Shown one piece after another: positions 29,279 to 38,558 of a DNA stretch of 64,000 bases (the first letter of the stretch is position 1; the number at the start of each line of letters is the position of its first letter). Under the pieces are notes generated by a model. It did no database searches. It saw only the letters and a program-made list of their open reading frames with translations, and was not told the origin of the DNA. Origin of the DNA: Paenibacillus sinopodophylli (GTDB lineage Bacteria > Bacillota > Bacilli > Paenibacillales > Paenibacillaceae); the NCBI RefSeq assembly GCF_005930355.1, contig NZ_VDBO01000001.1, positions 1,337,339 to 1,401,338 of the forward strand. Direction: 5' to 3'. The position numbers and the translations under genes are program-made.

Positions 29279-30802
29279 TTATCTAGGCACTGGCATGATG
29301 TCGATCGGGCCGCCTCCGCCGTCCACTTCTCCATTAGGATTCGTTTTCAGGCGTTCAAGCACAGCGTTGCCGCGAGTTTCCCATTCGGCAAGTGCTTCTT
29401 TTGCTGTTTTCGTCTTCTTAATAACCTCTTGGAAAAGCTCATATCCTGGTGATTGAGCTTCCCAAATACCTGGTTTATCGCGGAATATCTTCTCAGCATC
29501 CGTGCTTGTCGGAGGAAGCGGCTTAAGTGTAGTAAAAGCGTTCATGTTGTATTGCAAGCCACCGATTGGCGTCAAATACTCTTTGCGTGCAACCATCTCG
29601 TAAGTGCTTCTCGACTTCAACTTCGCCCATTCTTTGCTGTTCGAGTACTTAATGAACTCCCAAGCGTCTTTATCATTTTGTGCTTTGTTGTTGATGCCCA
29701 TCAATTGGCTCAGCGCAATGCTTCCGCCTACCTCAGGATCATTCGGGTGAACCGGAACCGTCACGACATCCCAGTCAACCGGCTCGAAATCCTTGATTTT
29801 GGATGCGTTATCCGATGCTTTCTTCAATTCATTGATATAACCGTAATCACCAATCGTCATCGCTACTTTACCTTTGATGAACAGATCGCCATAGAACGGA
29901 TCATTACCGTTGCCGCCATCAGCAATTAACTTCTCATTAATACTGTTAACATATTCTTGTGTAGGGATAATTTCTTCTTGATAAAGGGAAGACACGGTAT
30001 TCCATACATTTTCCCATTGCTCGCTGTTTACGAGCATTTTCTCACCTTTGTCATCCCACATTTTCAGTTGAAGCGCTTGGCTGTAAATTTGTGTGTCGTT
30101 AAAGCCGTCAGATGGCCAGCGATTGAATGAAAATCCGAATGTACGATCCTCATTCTCACCTTTCGTTACTTGACGCGCAAGGTTAAGCACATCTGCCCAC
30201 TGCATTTTATCCGTTGGAGGCGTTACGCCAGCATCACTAAACAGCTTCTTATTGTAATAGAGTGCGGAAGAGCTGAATGTTGGTGTCAAGGCATATAGAT
30301 TGCCGTCGCCCGCAGACTTGATTCCCTCAATTACGGTAGGAACATAATCGGAAAGATCGAATTTATCTTGAGAAACTAATGGATCTAGAGGCTGAAGCAA
30401 GTTATCCTGGGTCATGCGGCGAAGCATATTGTAATCGAGAACGACTACGTCAACTGGATTCGAACCGTTCAGCATTTCTTTCATTTTCTCATACGGATCA
30501 GCCTGGGTTACCGGTTTCGCTGGCTCAGACTGCTCGAAGCGTTGATCATCGTAATTGATGGCACCTACGATTTGAAACTCGATGTTCGGATGAGACATTT
30601 CATACATATCGGTATACTGCTGACGGAAGTACGGCTCATTATCCGATCCACCATACAAAACGCCAATCCGCAGTACCCGTTTCTCTGTCGAATCCTCTGA
30701 ACCGCTGCTACATGCAGCCAGCAATCCAATTAGCAACGCAAGCGTTAAGCTAACTAAAGTCAATTTGCGAATACCCAATCCTGAAAAACGTTTTTTGTTC
30801 AT
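29279..30802 (-). CDS. Extracellular solute-binding lipoprotein (family 1)
   Basis: 507 residues. A lipoprotein signal ends Leu-Leu-Ala-Ala-Cys, with Cys31 as the lipidated residue. The mature part has the family 1 fold: Tyr-Asn-Lys-Lys-Leu-Phe after the hinge and Phe-Ile-Lys-Gly-Lys-Val-Ala-Met-Thr later, as in maltose/sugar-type binding proteins. It is the last gene of an operon of MacAB/FtsX-like transporter genes, with no sugar permeases nearby, which is unusual. Its ligand is unknown; it may modulate the exporter rather than feed an importer. Confidence 0.85.
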   Translation of the reverse strand: MNKKRFSGLGIRKLTLVSLTLALLIGLLAACSSGSEDSTEKRVLRIGVLYGGSDNEPYFRQQYTDMYEMSHPNIEFQIVGAINYDDQRFEQSEPAKPVTQADPYEKMKEMLNGSNPVDVVVLDYNMLRRMTQDNLLQPLDPLVSQDKFDLSDYVPTVIEGIKSAGDGNLYALTPTFSSSALYYNKKLFSDAGVTPPTDKMQWADVLNLARQVTKGENEDRTFGFSFNRWPSDGFNDTQIYSQALQLKMWDDKGEKMLVNSEQWENVWNTVSSLYQEEIIPTQEYVNSINEKLIADGGNGNDPFYGDLFIKGKVAMTIGDYGYINELKKASDNASKIKDFEPVDWDVVTVPVHPNDPEVGGSIALSQLMGINNKAQNDKDAWEFIKYSNSKEWAKLKSRSTYEMVARKEYLTPIGGLQYNMNAFTTLKPLPPTSTDAEKIFRDKPGIWEAQSPGYELFQEVIKKTKTAKEALAEWETRGNAVLERLKTNPNGEVDGGGGPIDIMPVPR

Positions 30803-30807
30803 ACGAT

Positions 30808-31710
30808 TTAACCCCCCAATGATTTCGGCGGAGTAATAATAATCCGCTCGCCGTCAAACTCCATCGTTGCTTTGTCCTTAATGTTTAAAGCTGTCAAATA
30901 CTCCTTAGGCACTTGTAACCGTCCAACCCGATCTACTACGACATAGGCCTCGTGCACAGATTGCAATCCACTCGCAGCGACGGGAAGGTCAGCCTCACCC
31001 CCATCAGCATTAATGTTCGGATTTCGTTTTATAAACTCTGTGCTCGTTAAGCCGTCACGGATAGCGACCACGCGGTCAACCTTGCCTGCGAGTGTGAGAT
31101 CATGCGTAACGATCACGATCGTTATGCCAATCTCGCGATTAAGTCTGCGGAAGATGCCCATAATCAGATCTGAAGTAGCTGTATCCACAGAGCCTGTTGG
31201 CTCATCGGCAAGCAGCAGCTTCGGACGATTCGAGAGTGAAATCGCAATTGCGACCCGCTGCTGCTCTCCTCCTGACAGCTGATGAAGCTTGTTATGCATC
31301 CGCTCCTTCAGTCCGACCCACTCCAGCAATTGCTTGGCATATGCGCGGTCAACCTTGCCCGATAACATCATCGGCATTTCTACATTCTCAAGTGCAGAGA
31401 GGTATGGAAGCAAATTCCGAGCATTATTTTGCCATATGAAGCCCACTGTCTCCCTCTTGTACTTAACAAGATCCTCTTCGGTTATTTTGAGAAGATCCCA
31501 AGGACCCACATGCACCTGGCCAGCTGAAGGGCGGTCAAGACCGCCCAATGTATTGAGCAGCGTGGATTTCCCGCTGCCGCTGTTGCCGATGATTGCCATC
31601 AGTTCGCCTTCGTTTACTTTCAAGTTGAGGCCCTGCAGAGCGACGACCTCCAGATCGTCGGTTTTGTATATCTTCACAAGACCCTCGCAATCGATCATCG
31701 CTGTTGTCAT
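30808..31710 (-). CDS. ABC transporter ATPase (MacB/LolD type) with a C-terminal AbrB-like domain
   Basis: 300 residues. Walker A Gly-Asn-Ser-Gly-Ser-Gly-Lys-Ser-Thr is at 42-50, then the Q-loop Ile-Trp-Gln-Asn, signature Leu-Ser-Gly-Gly-Glu-Gln-Gln-Arg and Walker B Leu-Leu-Leu-Ala-Asp-Glu-Pro. Residues about 258-300 (Val-Asp-Arg-Val-Gly-Arg-Leu-Gln-Val-Pro, then Ile-Lys-Asp-Lys-Ala, then Ile-Ile-Ile-Thr-Pro-Pro) look like a swapped-hairpin AbrB/SpoVT unit, normally a DNA-binding or dimerisation fold. It energises the FtsX permease whose gene overlaps its start by four bases. Confidence 0.85.
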   Translation of the reverse strand: MTTAMIDCEGLVKIYKTDDLEVVALQGLNLKVNEGELMAIIGNSGSGKSTLLNTLGGLDRPSAGQVHVGPWDLLKITEEDLVKYKRETVGFIWQNNARNLLPYLSALENVEMPMMLSGKVDRAYAKQLLEWVGLKERMHNKLHQLSGGEQQRVAIAISLSNRPKLLLADEPTGSVDTATSDLIMGIFRRLNREIGITIVIVTHDLTLAGKVDRVVAIRDGLTSTEFIKRNPNINADGGEADLPVAASGLQSVHEAYVVVDRVGRLQVPKEYLTALNIKDKATMEFDGERIIITPPKSLGG

Positions 31711-34622
31711 CGTTCCTCTCCCATCTTGACCGCTTGATGCACTTTCAGCCTTCTGATATGAAGGAAGAGCAGCATGGCACCAATCAGCATCATCACACCG
31801 ACTACAATGAACAACTGATTCGTATCATTCGAATCGAAAATAACTCGGAACGGCGGCACCGTTTCTGCCGCATTCTCTGCTGTCTGAAGAAATGGCAAGA
31901 AGAGCAAACTGACTGCTTTGCCGATGAGAACACCAAGTCCAATCGCAAGCCCTGCTGTGAATAACTGCTCCAGCAGGAGCATGCCCGTAAGCTGCTTCCG
32001 GGATAAGCCCATCGCACGAAGCACACCGAATTGAACGACACGTCCCGACAGGTTAAAGAACCAAAACAATACATAGCCAGCCAATGTTATAACAACGGAT
32101 ACTAGGAACCCTAAGCTCAATATTCCAAACACACCGCCGCGTGTTGGAAGCTTCGATTGCGCGATTAATTCACTTCTAACATCCTTAATAGAAGCAATCT
32201 CAATCCCAGCCTTCTGCAGCTCCGTAACGATTGGCGCGACCTTTGCATCAGGCTTCATCTTGATCCATACCTCATAGGGAATAAGCGGTAACTGATCATA
32301 GATATAATCCAAATTCGTAATGATGAATGGTGATTTATCCGGGTATTGACTTGGCCAGTAAGGGAGGATGCCCATTACGACAAAATCCACCTTGCCTTCC
32401 GCGAAGCCAACCGACACCGGATCGCCAAGTTTGAGCTGATATTTCTCAGCTACCTTAGATGGAATCAATGCCCCATTCTCATACACGCCAAGATTATTCA
32501 AATAGTTAAACGGGTGAACCGCATATAGATCATTGCGGAACCAGGCTACCTTGGAGAAATCGACATTGTCGATGCCCATAACGGTACCTTGACCGATGGA
32601 CTTACCAGAAATAACGACACTTCCTTTTGCTTGAAGTACCCTTGCTGCCGATTCTACTCCTTCAAGCTTGCGAAACAATTCAAATGGCGGTTCGGTATAC
32701 ATGATCTTAGTTGGTACGCTTTGACCGCCGCCACCTCCAGATCCACCACCGGAGCCACCGCCTGAACCGCCGCCGCTTCCGCCACCTGAACCACCACTGC
32801 CTGAACCACCGCCATTCCCGCCTGAACCGCCATTACTTGGCGTCGTCGTGAGTTCTGCTGAACCTTCCCATACCGTTTGAATCGTGACGTCCGCACCATA
32901 CTTATAAAGCGTGCGCTCCGTCGAGTTCAAATCGATCGTTCGTGCTGCTGATGCGTTGTATACACCTAGTCCGAGAGTCAGAACGAGCAGAATCATTAAT
33001 GGATAATAGCCTTTAGATGAGCGTGACAGCTGCATGAGTGTCAAATAAAGCGGTACAGGCAAAAACTTGCGTCCGAGCCATGTAAATAGCTTGAGCAGCC
33101 AAGGAAACAGCCGCAAGAAAAATAATCCTAGTGCAAAAATAGACAGTGCCGGAACGAAGAAAAGAAACGGCTGAACGTTCAATTGATCCGTCGTCATACC
33201 GGTTTTAAATGTCAGCATTTGACGCTCATTAAACATATACCAGCCGTAGCCAGCCGCTCCAATCAGCAGCACATCCAAGTACCAGCGCTGCCAGCTTGGC
33301 TTACGGTCAGATCGAGCAAGATCCTGCTTGTAGCTGACAATTGACGATCGTGCGTAGATAACAGCAGGAATAATTGTCGCAAGAAGTGCCAGCACGACTG
33401 CCGCTGCACCTGCAATCATGGCTTCTGTTGAGAAGCCAACCGGTATAGACTTTCGGTTGACGAAGGATAAGAATCCATTCGCTGAACCGATGCTCTTCGC
33501 CATAAACCAGCCGATAAACGGTCCACTGGCGAGCGCAATGCCACCAAGTAGAACGCCTTCGAGCAAGTAAATCCAAATGATTTGGCGTGTCCCCGCTCCA
33601 CGGCTTCGAAGCACAGCAATATCGCTTCGCTGCTTGTCAAGCGACTGGCGCGCATTCATTGCAATAAAGAAAAATACCATAGCCAGCATAGGAGCAGCAA
33701 GTGTGAAGAGAAGCGTCTGCAATTGAAGACTTTGTTTTTTAAACTCGGTAAGGGTGGATGCAAAGGAAATCTCAACCCTTGTATCCTTCAGACGCTGGTA
33801 CAATTCGATATTCAATCGTTCAAGCGTCTTCCCAAGCGGCGTTAATTGACTCGTTTGAATTTCCGACAGATCGAAAGCATAATACCAGCTTGCGTTATGA
33901 AGCGGAATGCCTTTCTTCGCGAGCAGCACTTTATCGAATGCTGGTTCGCTTATCTGCAGCGTGCTCAACAGGCTCTCCATCCCTTGATACCAATAAGAGC
34001 TCGTATCGGAGATCGGTTTAACAGCCCCGACGATTTTGACACGCAAGGTTAGGTCAAGCCCGCCGTATATCGGATATTCAAACACATCGCCGATATGTAC
34101 ATCATTGCGGTACATGGCTTCCTCGAACATAACGGCTTCGAGCAGCTCACCGTCGCCCTCAGCGTTGACGAACCATCTGCCTTGCGTTAACTCCGTGTTG
34201 GCTTCAAGGCCAGACATCGTCATCATCGTCAATTGGCGATTGCGACCTGCATCCACTTTGGCTGGATCCTCAGGTACAACCTCGGAACCACGAATGGAAT
34301 AGCTGTTGACATACGTACCAAACGGAAAACCAATTTCCTTAGGCACCCCATCCGTAATATACCGTTCAAGCTCCGTTAGCGAGTTTATATCGGTTTTGCC
34401 ACCAGCAGGCGATTGGTACCTCATAAGTAAGGAGCCGGCCGGCAGTCCTGCGCTCTTCTGCTGAAGCGATTCGGCAACAACCCTTTTGAGTGCGCCATCT
34501 GCATACATCGGAATGCTTGTTGCGAAAGCAACCGCCAGTGTCAGTCCTGCCAGCGTGCTTAAGGTTAGCCAGCGCGTGTTCCACATTTTGCGGAACAAAA
34601 AACGAAACAGCGGAATTCCCAT
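31707..34622 (-). CDS. FtsX/MacB-family ABC permease with a Gly/Ser linker
   Basis: 971 residues, long for an FtsX permease, with two FtsX-type halves. An N-terminal membrane helix is followed by a large extracytoplasmic domain, a cluster of membrane helices, a second soluble part and three C-terminal helices (Leu-Gly-Phe-Leu-Val-Ser-Val-Val-Ile-Thr-Leu-Ala-Gly onward). Between about 597 and 632 lies a linker built almost only of Gly and Ser. This class couples ATP hydrolysis to conformational change outside the membrane, for export or peptide detachment, rather than classical import. Confidence 0.85.
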   Translation of the reverse strand: MGIPLFRFLFRKMWNTRWLTLSTLAGLTLAVAFATSIPMYADGALKRVVAESLQQKSAGLPAGSLLMRYQSPAGGKTDINSLTELERYITDGVPKEIGFPFGTYVNSYSIRGSEVVPEDPAKVDAGRNRQLTMMTMSGLEANTELTQGRWFVNAEGDGELLEAVMFEEAMYRNDVHIGDVFEYPIYGGLDLTLRVKIVGAVKPISDTSSYWYQGMESLLSTLQISEPAFDKVLLAKKGIPLHNASWYYAFDLSEIQTSQLTPLGKTLERLNIELYQRLKDTRVEISFASTLTEFKKQSLQLQTLLFTLAAPMLAMVFFFIAMNARQSLDKQRSDIAVLRSRGAGTRQIIWIYLLEGVLLGGIALASGPFIGWFMAKSIGSANGFLSFVNRKSIPVGFSTEAMIAGAAAVVLALLATIIPAVIYARSSIVSYKQDLARSDRKPSWQRWYLDVLLIGAAGYGWYMFNERQMLTFKTGMTTDQLNVQPFLFFVPALSIFALGLFFLRLFPWLLKLFTWLGRKFLPVPLYLTLMQLSRSSKGYYPLMILLVLTLGLGVYNASAARTIDLNSTERTLYKYGADVTIQTVWEGSAELTTTPSNGGSGGNGGGSGSGGSGGGSGGGSGGGSGGGSGGGGGQSVPTKIMYTEPPFELFRKLEGVESAARVLQAKGSVVISGKSIGQGTVMGIDNVDFSKVAWFRNDLYAVHPFNYLNNLGVYENGALIPSKVAEKYQLKLGDPVSVGFAEGKVDFVVMGILPYWPSQYPDKSPFIITNLDYIYDQLPLIPYEVWIKMKPDAKVAPIVTELQKAGIEIASIKDVRSELIAQSKLPTRGGVFGILSLGFLVSVVITLAGYVLFWFFNLSGRVVQFGVLRAMGLSRKQLTGMLLLEQLFTAGLAIGLGVLIGKAVSLLFLPFLQTAENAAETVPPFRVIFDSNDTNQLFIVVGVMMLIGAMLLFLHIRRLKVHQAVKMGEER

Positions 34623-34625
34623 TGG

Positions 34626-35684
34626 CTATCGACCTACAACTTTCTGCCCCGGCTTCAACCCCTGCAGAATTTCGATCTGCGTCGAGGTTTGCTGACCGAC
34701 CTCTACGTCAACCTCACGTTTGCCTTCGGCATCAATAACCTGCACATAAGTCCGAGAACCGATCGAACGAAGCGTTGAAGGAGGAATAACAATGGCATTT
34801 TCGGTGCGCTTCGTTATGATGTTAATGGACAACGGTGTTCCGCGGTTCAGGTTTTTCGGCAAATCCTTCAGATCGACAATAAGGAAATCCTCTGGCCGCT
34901 CCGGCTTCGCTTCACCAGGTGTTCCCCCACCATTATTCGTTTCTTCTGCTTTCACAGGCAGCAGCTTGATCTTGCCTTTGAATGTGCCCACATTGCTAAT
35001 GTTCGCAACAACCTCAAGTCCAACAGCTACTTTCTCAAGCTCGGTTTTCGTGAGCTTCGCGGCTGCTGTAATTTTACTGGTATCCGCTACGATTGCAATC
35101 GGTGCATAGGCTTTAATCAAATCACCCTTCTGCACATTCAGCGTAACGATCGTCCCGCTGAAAGGAGCTGTCAAAGTAGCCTTGCCGATCTCCTCTTCCA
35201 TGTCTACCAGCTTCTGCTTGCGTTCTTCGAAGGCAATCGATTTCTCTTCGAACTCGATTGGATCCATTTCGTCACGCTGGCGAAGCGTTTCCTTCATCGC
35301 AATTTCTTCTTTCTTGAATGCGAGTCTTTCCATACGCAGCGTCTTAACCAGATCATCGACATCAAGCTGCCCAATCGTCTGACCTGCCTTCACCGAATCG
35401 CCGGCTTTCACGCTAAGCTCTTTCAAGTGTTTGCCGTCTAACGTAAAGAACAACGTCTCTTCTTCCAAGGAAATGAGCTTGCCAATAACCTGTACCTTCG
35501 TCTCCAAAGTAGCCGTTGTCACCTCATATTCAGGCTTCTTCGATATTTGGGGCGGAGCAATCTCAGGCAATACCTCTTCTTCATCTTCTGCAGGCAATAA
35601 TGAACACCCGCTTGCAAATATTAGGGAAACGCTCATCACAACAACAATTGAACGCTTAAATAAATTTCCCGTCCACCATTTCAT
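34626..35684 (-). CDS. MacA/HlyD-type adaptor lipoprotein
   Basis: About 352 residues from an ATG at 35684; a longer frame overlaps the upstream gene and the binding site is weak, so the start is uncertain. The signal ends Phe-Ala-Ser-Gly-Cys, lipidated at about Cys27. Two lipoyl-like halves (Leu-Ser-Val-Lys-Ala-Gly-Asp-Ser-Val-Lys-Ala-Gly-Gln and later Gly-Thr-Ile-Val-Thr-Leu-Asn-Val-Gln-Lys-Gly-Asp) flank a helical hairpin, then a beta-barrel and an end domain. This is the adaptor of a MacA-MacB-like system; in Gram-positives it links to the wall side of the permease. Confidence 0.8.
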   Translation of the reverse strand: MKWWTGNLFKRSIVVVMSVSLIFASGCSLLPAEDEEEVLPEIAPPQISKKPEYEVTTATLETKVQVIGKLISLEEETLFFTLDGKHLKELSVKAGDSVKAGQTIGQLDVDDLVKTLRMERLAFKKEEIAMKETLRQRDEMDPIEFEEKSIAFEERKQKLVDMEEEIGKATLTAPFSGTIVTLNVQKGDLIKAYAPIAIVADTSKITAAAKLTKTELEKVAVGLEVVANISNVGTFKGKIKLLPVKAEETNNGGGTPGEAKPERPEDFLIVDLKDLPKNLNRGTPLSINIITKRTENAIVIPPSTLRSIGSRTYVQVIDAEGKREVDVEVGQQTSTQIEILQGLKPGQKVVGR

Positions 35685-36387
35685 AGACATGGTCGGCAAC
35701 CTCCAAAATCGTAGGATCATGTGTAGTCATACAAATAGAAACTTGTTCAGTGCGAATGATGTTTTGGAAAACCGCCATGATCTGTGCCGACATACCAGAG
35801 TCGAGCTCAGCAGTTGGCTCATCGGCCAGCAGCAGCATCGGCTTATGCGCAATGGCTTTCGCAATGGCAACACGCTGCTGCTCACCTCCGGATAGTTCGA
35901 AGGGTCTGTGATTCATGCGTCTCTCGAGACCAACCAGTTCCAAGCATTGAAGAACTCTTTCTTTCCACTCTGCACGCGGAACGCCGGCCATGCGTAGAGA
36001 GAGCTCAACGTTCTCCCGAGCGGACAAAAGCGGCATAAGCGCAAAAGCTTGGAATATAAAGCCCATGTGCTTACGCCTTACTAACGTACGCTGATTATCG
36101 CTCATACTATGGAAAGGCAAGCCGTTAAACAAGATTTCTCCCTTGCTAGGCGTATCGAGCCCACCTAAGCAATTCAGCAATGTCGTCTTGCCTGATCCGG
36201 ATCTGCCCCTTAGCATTACCAACTGGCTCTCCTTGAGCTCCATTCGGATGCCCTTCAATACATGCAGCGGAGAACCACCCACTTGAAACGTACGTTCTAC
36301 ATCGTTGACTGTCAGTAGATTGCGTCTTTCCTCGGCGGGCTCAAGCTGCGCTTCTGTACTCTGATCTTCTTCCTGCGGAATGGCCAT
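35656..36387 (-). CDS. ABC transporter ATPase (MacB/LolD type)
   Basis: 243 residues with Walker A Gly-Arg-Ser-Gly-Ser-Gly-Lys-Thr-Thr, signature Leu-Ser-Gly-Gly-Glu-Gln-Gln-Arg and Walker B Leu-Leu-Leu-Ala-Asp-Glu-Pro. It is the first gene of the operon and is a second ATPase next to the one at 30808. Both could pair with the single FtsX permease as a heterodimer, since that protein has two permease halves. The 3' end overlaps the adaptor gene. Confidence 0.88.
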   Translation of the reverse strand: MAIPQEEDQSTEAQLEPAEERRNLLTVNDVERTFQVGGSPLHVLKGIRMELKESQLVMLRGRSGSGKTTLLNCLGGLDTPSKGEILFNGLPFHSMSDNQRTLVRRKHMGFIFQAFALMPLLSARENVELSLRMAGVPRAEWKERVLQCLELVGLERRMNHRPFELSGGEQQRVAIAKAIAHKPMLLLADEPTAELDSGMSAQIMAVFQNIIRTEQVSICMTTHDPTILEVADHVYEMVDGKFI

Positions 36388-36502
36388 TAGCGCTTCCGAT
36401 CCCTCCTTAACCAGCTTTCATAATTCTAATCTTACATGATAGACGAAGGACATGCTCAAAAAGTTACGTCAATTTCAAACAACTTTAAAAACTTTTTTTA
36501 TT

Positions 36503-36603
36503 AAGAAGAAACGCCTGACGACTTCCTTTTCCTAGAAGCTATCATTTCGCCGAAACGTATCGAGAAAGGATGAGCAAACTCATATCTTTTCCTATATTTT
36601 TTC
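36503..36603 (+). repeat. Diverged copy of the dispersed ~100-nt element
   Basis: The second half, GAGAAAGGATGAG-CAAA-CTCAT then CTATATTT, matches copies at 50489 and 55238; the first half keeps only GAAACG and GACGAC. It lies between the ABC operon and the chemoreceptor. The 276-base gap 36388-36663 holds this copy and a terminator and no gene. Confidence 0.45.
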
Positions 36604-36650
36604 AAAAAAACTGCCCCCGACAGTTGCTTTCGCAATCCGCCAGCGGCAGC
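36604..36650 (-). terminator. Terminator of the chemoreceptor gene
   Basis: On the minus strand CTGCC and GGCAG enclose an inner stem TTGC-GAAA-GCAA, followed by seven Ts. It starts about 15 bases after the chemoreceptor stop. Confidence 0.7.
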
Positions 36651-36663
36651 TTATCGTTCACAA

Positions 36664-38391
36664 TTATTTCACTTTAAAATGAGAAATCGCTTGATCCAGA
36701 TCATGCACAATATCTTTCAAATGATTGGCTGCGGACGAAATGTTATCCATCAGAGCAAGCTGCTCCTCCGTTGCTGCTGCAACGCTCTCCGTCTTATCAA
36801 GGTTGGCAATCGCAGTTGAAGCTGATTGCTCCATCGATGCGCTAACCTGCTCCGAGCTTGCAGACATCTGCTGCGTTATTGCTGAATTCTCATGAATCTG
36901 CTCGCTCATCTGAGTAATAGAGGCTACGATAATATCCAGATTCTGACGTACATCACGAACCCTTTCGGTTCCTCGTTCCATTTCCTCAAGCGTTTGAGCC
37001 ATGAATGCAGACGCACCTGAGATCTCAGTCCTCGTCTCATTCACAAGCTGATTAATACCATCCGCAGATTCTAGCGATCCCGCTGCCAGCTTCCGTATCT
37101 CACCTGCAACGACTGCGAACCCTTTGCCATGCTCACCCGCACGTGCCGCTTCAATGGAAGCATTTAGGGACAGAATATTCGTTTGGTTAGCGAAAGTCGT
37201 AATATTATCAGCAATTGCCCCGATTGCTTTGGAGCGATGCTCCAACGTACCTATCGTTGTGGATAGCTTCTGAACCACTGTGGAAACCTCATCCATCTGT
37301 GAGATCAGCCGAAGCAGTGAATCATGGCCGAGTCCTGCTTGCTCGGAGGTTGATGACGATTTTTCCGCAATTGACGCCGTATTCTCAGCGATGCGCTGAA
37401 TGCCGATTGTCATCTCTTCAATCGCACGAGAAGTCTCCTCCGCTCCTCTAGCCTGTACCTCTGACCCGTTGGCTACCTCATTGATATTTTGGGCTACATG
37501 TTCAGCTGCAGCAGCAGACTCTTTGGAAGTCGTCGTAAGGTCGTCTGTAGACTTGGCTACTTCAGCCGCATTACCTGCAATGCCGCTAATTAATCGATTC
37601 ATAGCCTCAATCATATGATCAACTGAGCGAGAAATGCTGCCAAGCTCGTCCTTGCTGTACTTCGTATCCGGAAGCACGGTCAAGTCACCCTCGGCTACGC
37701 TTTTCGTTTTAAACACAACGCTTTTAATTGTTTTCATCAGATGCCTAATCGTAAAATAGACGGCGAAGCTAATAGCAAGCGTTACTAATAACATAATGAT
37801 AAACACAGTAAGCTGTGTAGTATACAGCTCCTCCGTAATGTTAACGATAATCATATCTGCGTATACGGCAATGCTTTGACCAATTTCATCTATACCCGAA
37901 CGACTTTTCTTGAAACTGTCGTCAATTTGACTATTTTGAAACTTTGCTGTTCCGTCTGCTGCCGCTTTCACTGCTGCTTCGGTCCAGAAATTATAATTCG
38001 CACGGAATTCGATCAATATTTGATCAATGCTGCGCTTTGACTCTCCTTCAGCCAGCGTTTGCAGTCCTTTTTTGAACAAGATCGTTTGTGCTTCAGTGAC
38101 ACGTTCATCGACTTGCTTAATGTTCAGAGCCAAATCTTCACGTGCAGCATCTGCGGTTGCCTGATCAAGTGTGCCTGATTCGATTCGCAAATAAGCTTGA
38201 TAGGCTTGGTACATGTCACGATCTGCATTCAGAATCAACGAATCTACTCTGCTTGACGTTTCATAAATCTCATCTTTCATTTGGTTAAAATTAGAGCCTT
38301 GCTGATCAAGCAAATAAAAACCAGTAAAAAAATAAAACGCAAGTGGTACAATTGCAAGTAAAGCCAATCTAAAACGTAACGACAATCTCAT
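36664..38391 (-). CDS. Methyl-accepting chemotaxis protein
   Basis: 575 residues. One membrane helix near residues 8-28, an extracytoplasmic four-helix sensor domain to about 190, a second membrane helix, a HAMP linker and a long cytoplasmic signalling coiled coil. The tip carries Glu-His-Gly-Lys-Gly-Phe-Ala-Val-Val-Ala-Gly-Glu-Ile-Arg-Lys-Leu-Ala, the conserved CheA/CheW contact. The sensor domain shows no ligand motif I recognise. It is a single gene with its own terminator. Confidence 0.92.
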   Translation of the reverse strand: MRLSLRFRLALLAIVPLAFYFFTGFYLLDQQGSNFNQMKDEIYETSSRVDSLILNADRDMYQAYQAYLRIESGTLDQATADAAREDLALNIKQVDERVTEAQTILFKKGLQTLAEGESKRSIDQILIEFRANYNFWTEAAVKAAADGTAKFQNSQIDDSFKKSRSGIDEIGQSIAVYADMIIVNITEELYTTQLTVFIIMLLVTLAISFAVYFTIRHLMKTIKSVVFKTKSVAEGDLTVLPDTKYSKDELGSISRSVDHMIEAMNRLISGIAGNAAEVAKSTDDLTTTSKESAAAAEHVAQNINEVANGSEVQARGAEETSRAIEEMTIGIQRIAENTASIAEKSSSTSEQAGLGHDSLLRLISQMDEVSTVVQKLSTTIGTLEHRSKAIGAIADNITTFANQTNILSLNASIEAARAGEHGKGFAVVAGEIRKLAAGSLESADGINQLVNETRTEISGASAFMAQTLEEMERGTERVRDVRQNLDIIVASITQMSEQIHENSAITQQMSASSEQVSASMEQSASTAIANLDKTESVAAATEEQLALMDNISSAANHLKDIVHDLDQAISHFKVK

Positions 38392-38499
38392 TTCTCATCC
38401 CGCCTCTTAGTTCATCATCTCTATATTGTTTATCGGATATATATTGCAATTGGAAATAGTCATTTGTTAAATTTTTTAAATTTTTTTGTAGAATTCCAA

Positions 38500-38537
38500 G
38501 AAAAAAGACATATTCTCCTGTACAAGAGAACATGCCT
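38500..38537 (-). terminator. Terminator of the pyrimidine operon
   Basis: On the minus strand GGCATGTTCTC and GAGAATATGTC pair with G-T pairs around an eight-base loop, followed by TTTTTTC. It lies just after pyrE, the last gene of the operon. Confidence 0.85.
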
Positions 38538-38558
38538 TTTGATATATGCAGCGTGCTG

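Noticed and set aside
32654..32899. Minus-strand frame with Val/Ala repeats
   Set aside because: It is the shifted reading of the Gly/Ser linker codons in the permease gene.
35685..35720. Longer N-terminus for the MacA-like adaptor
   Set aside because: It overlaps the upstream ATPase gene and lacks a binding site, and the signal peptide fits the shorter form.
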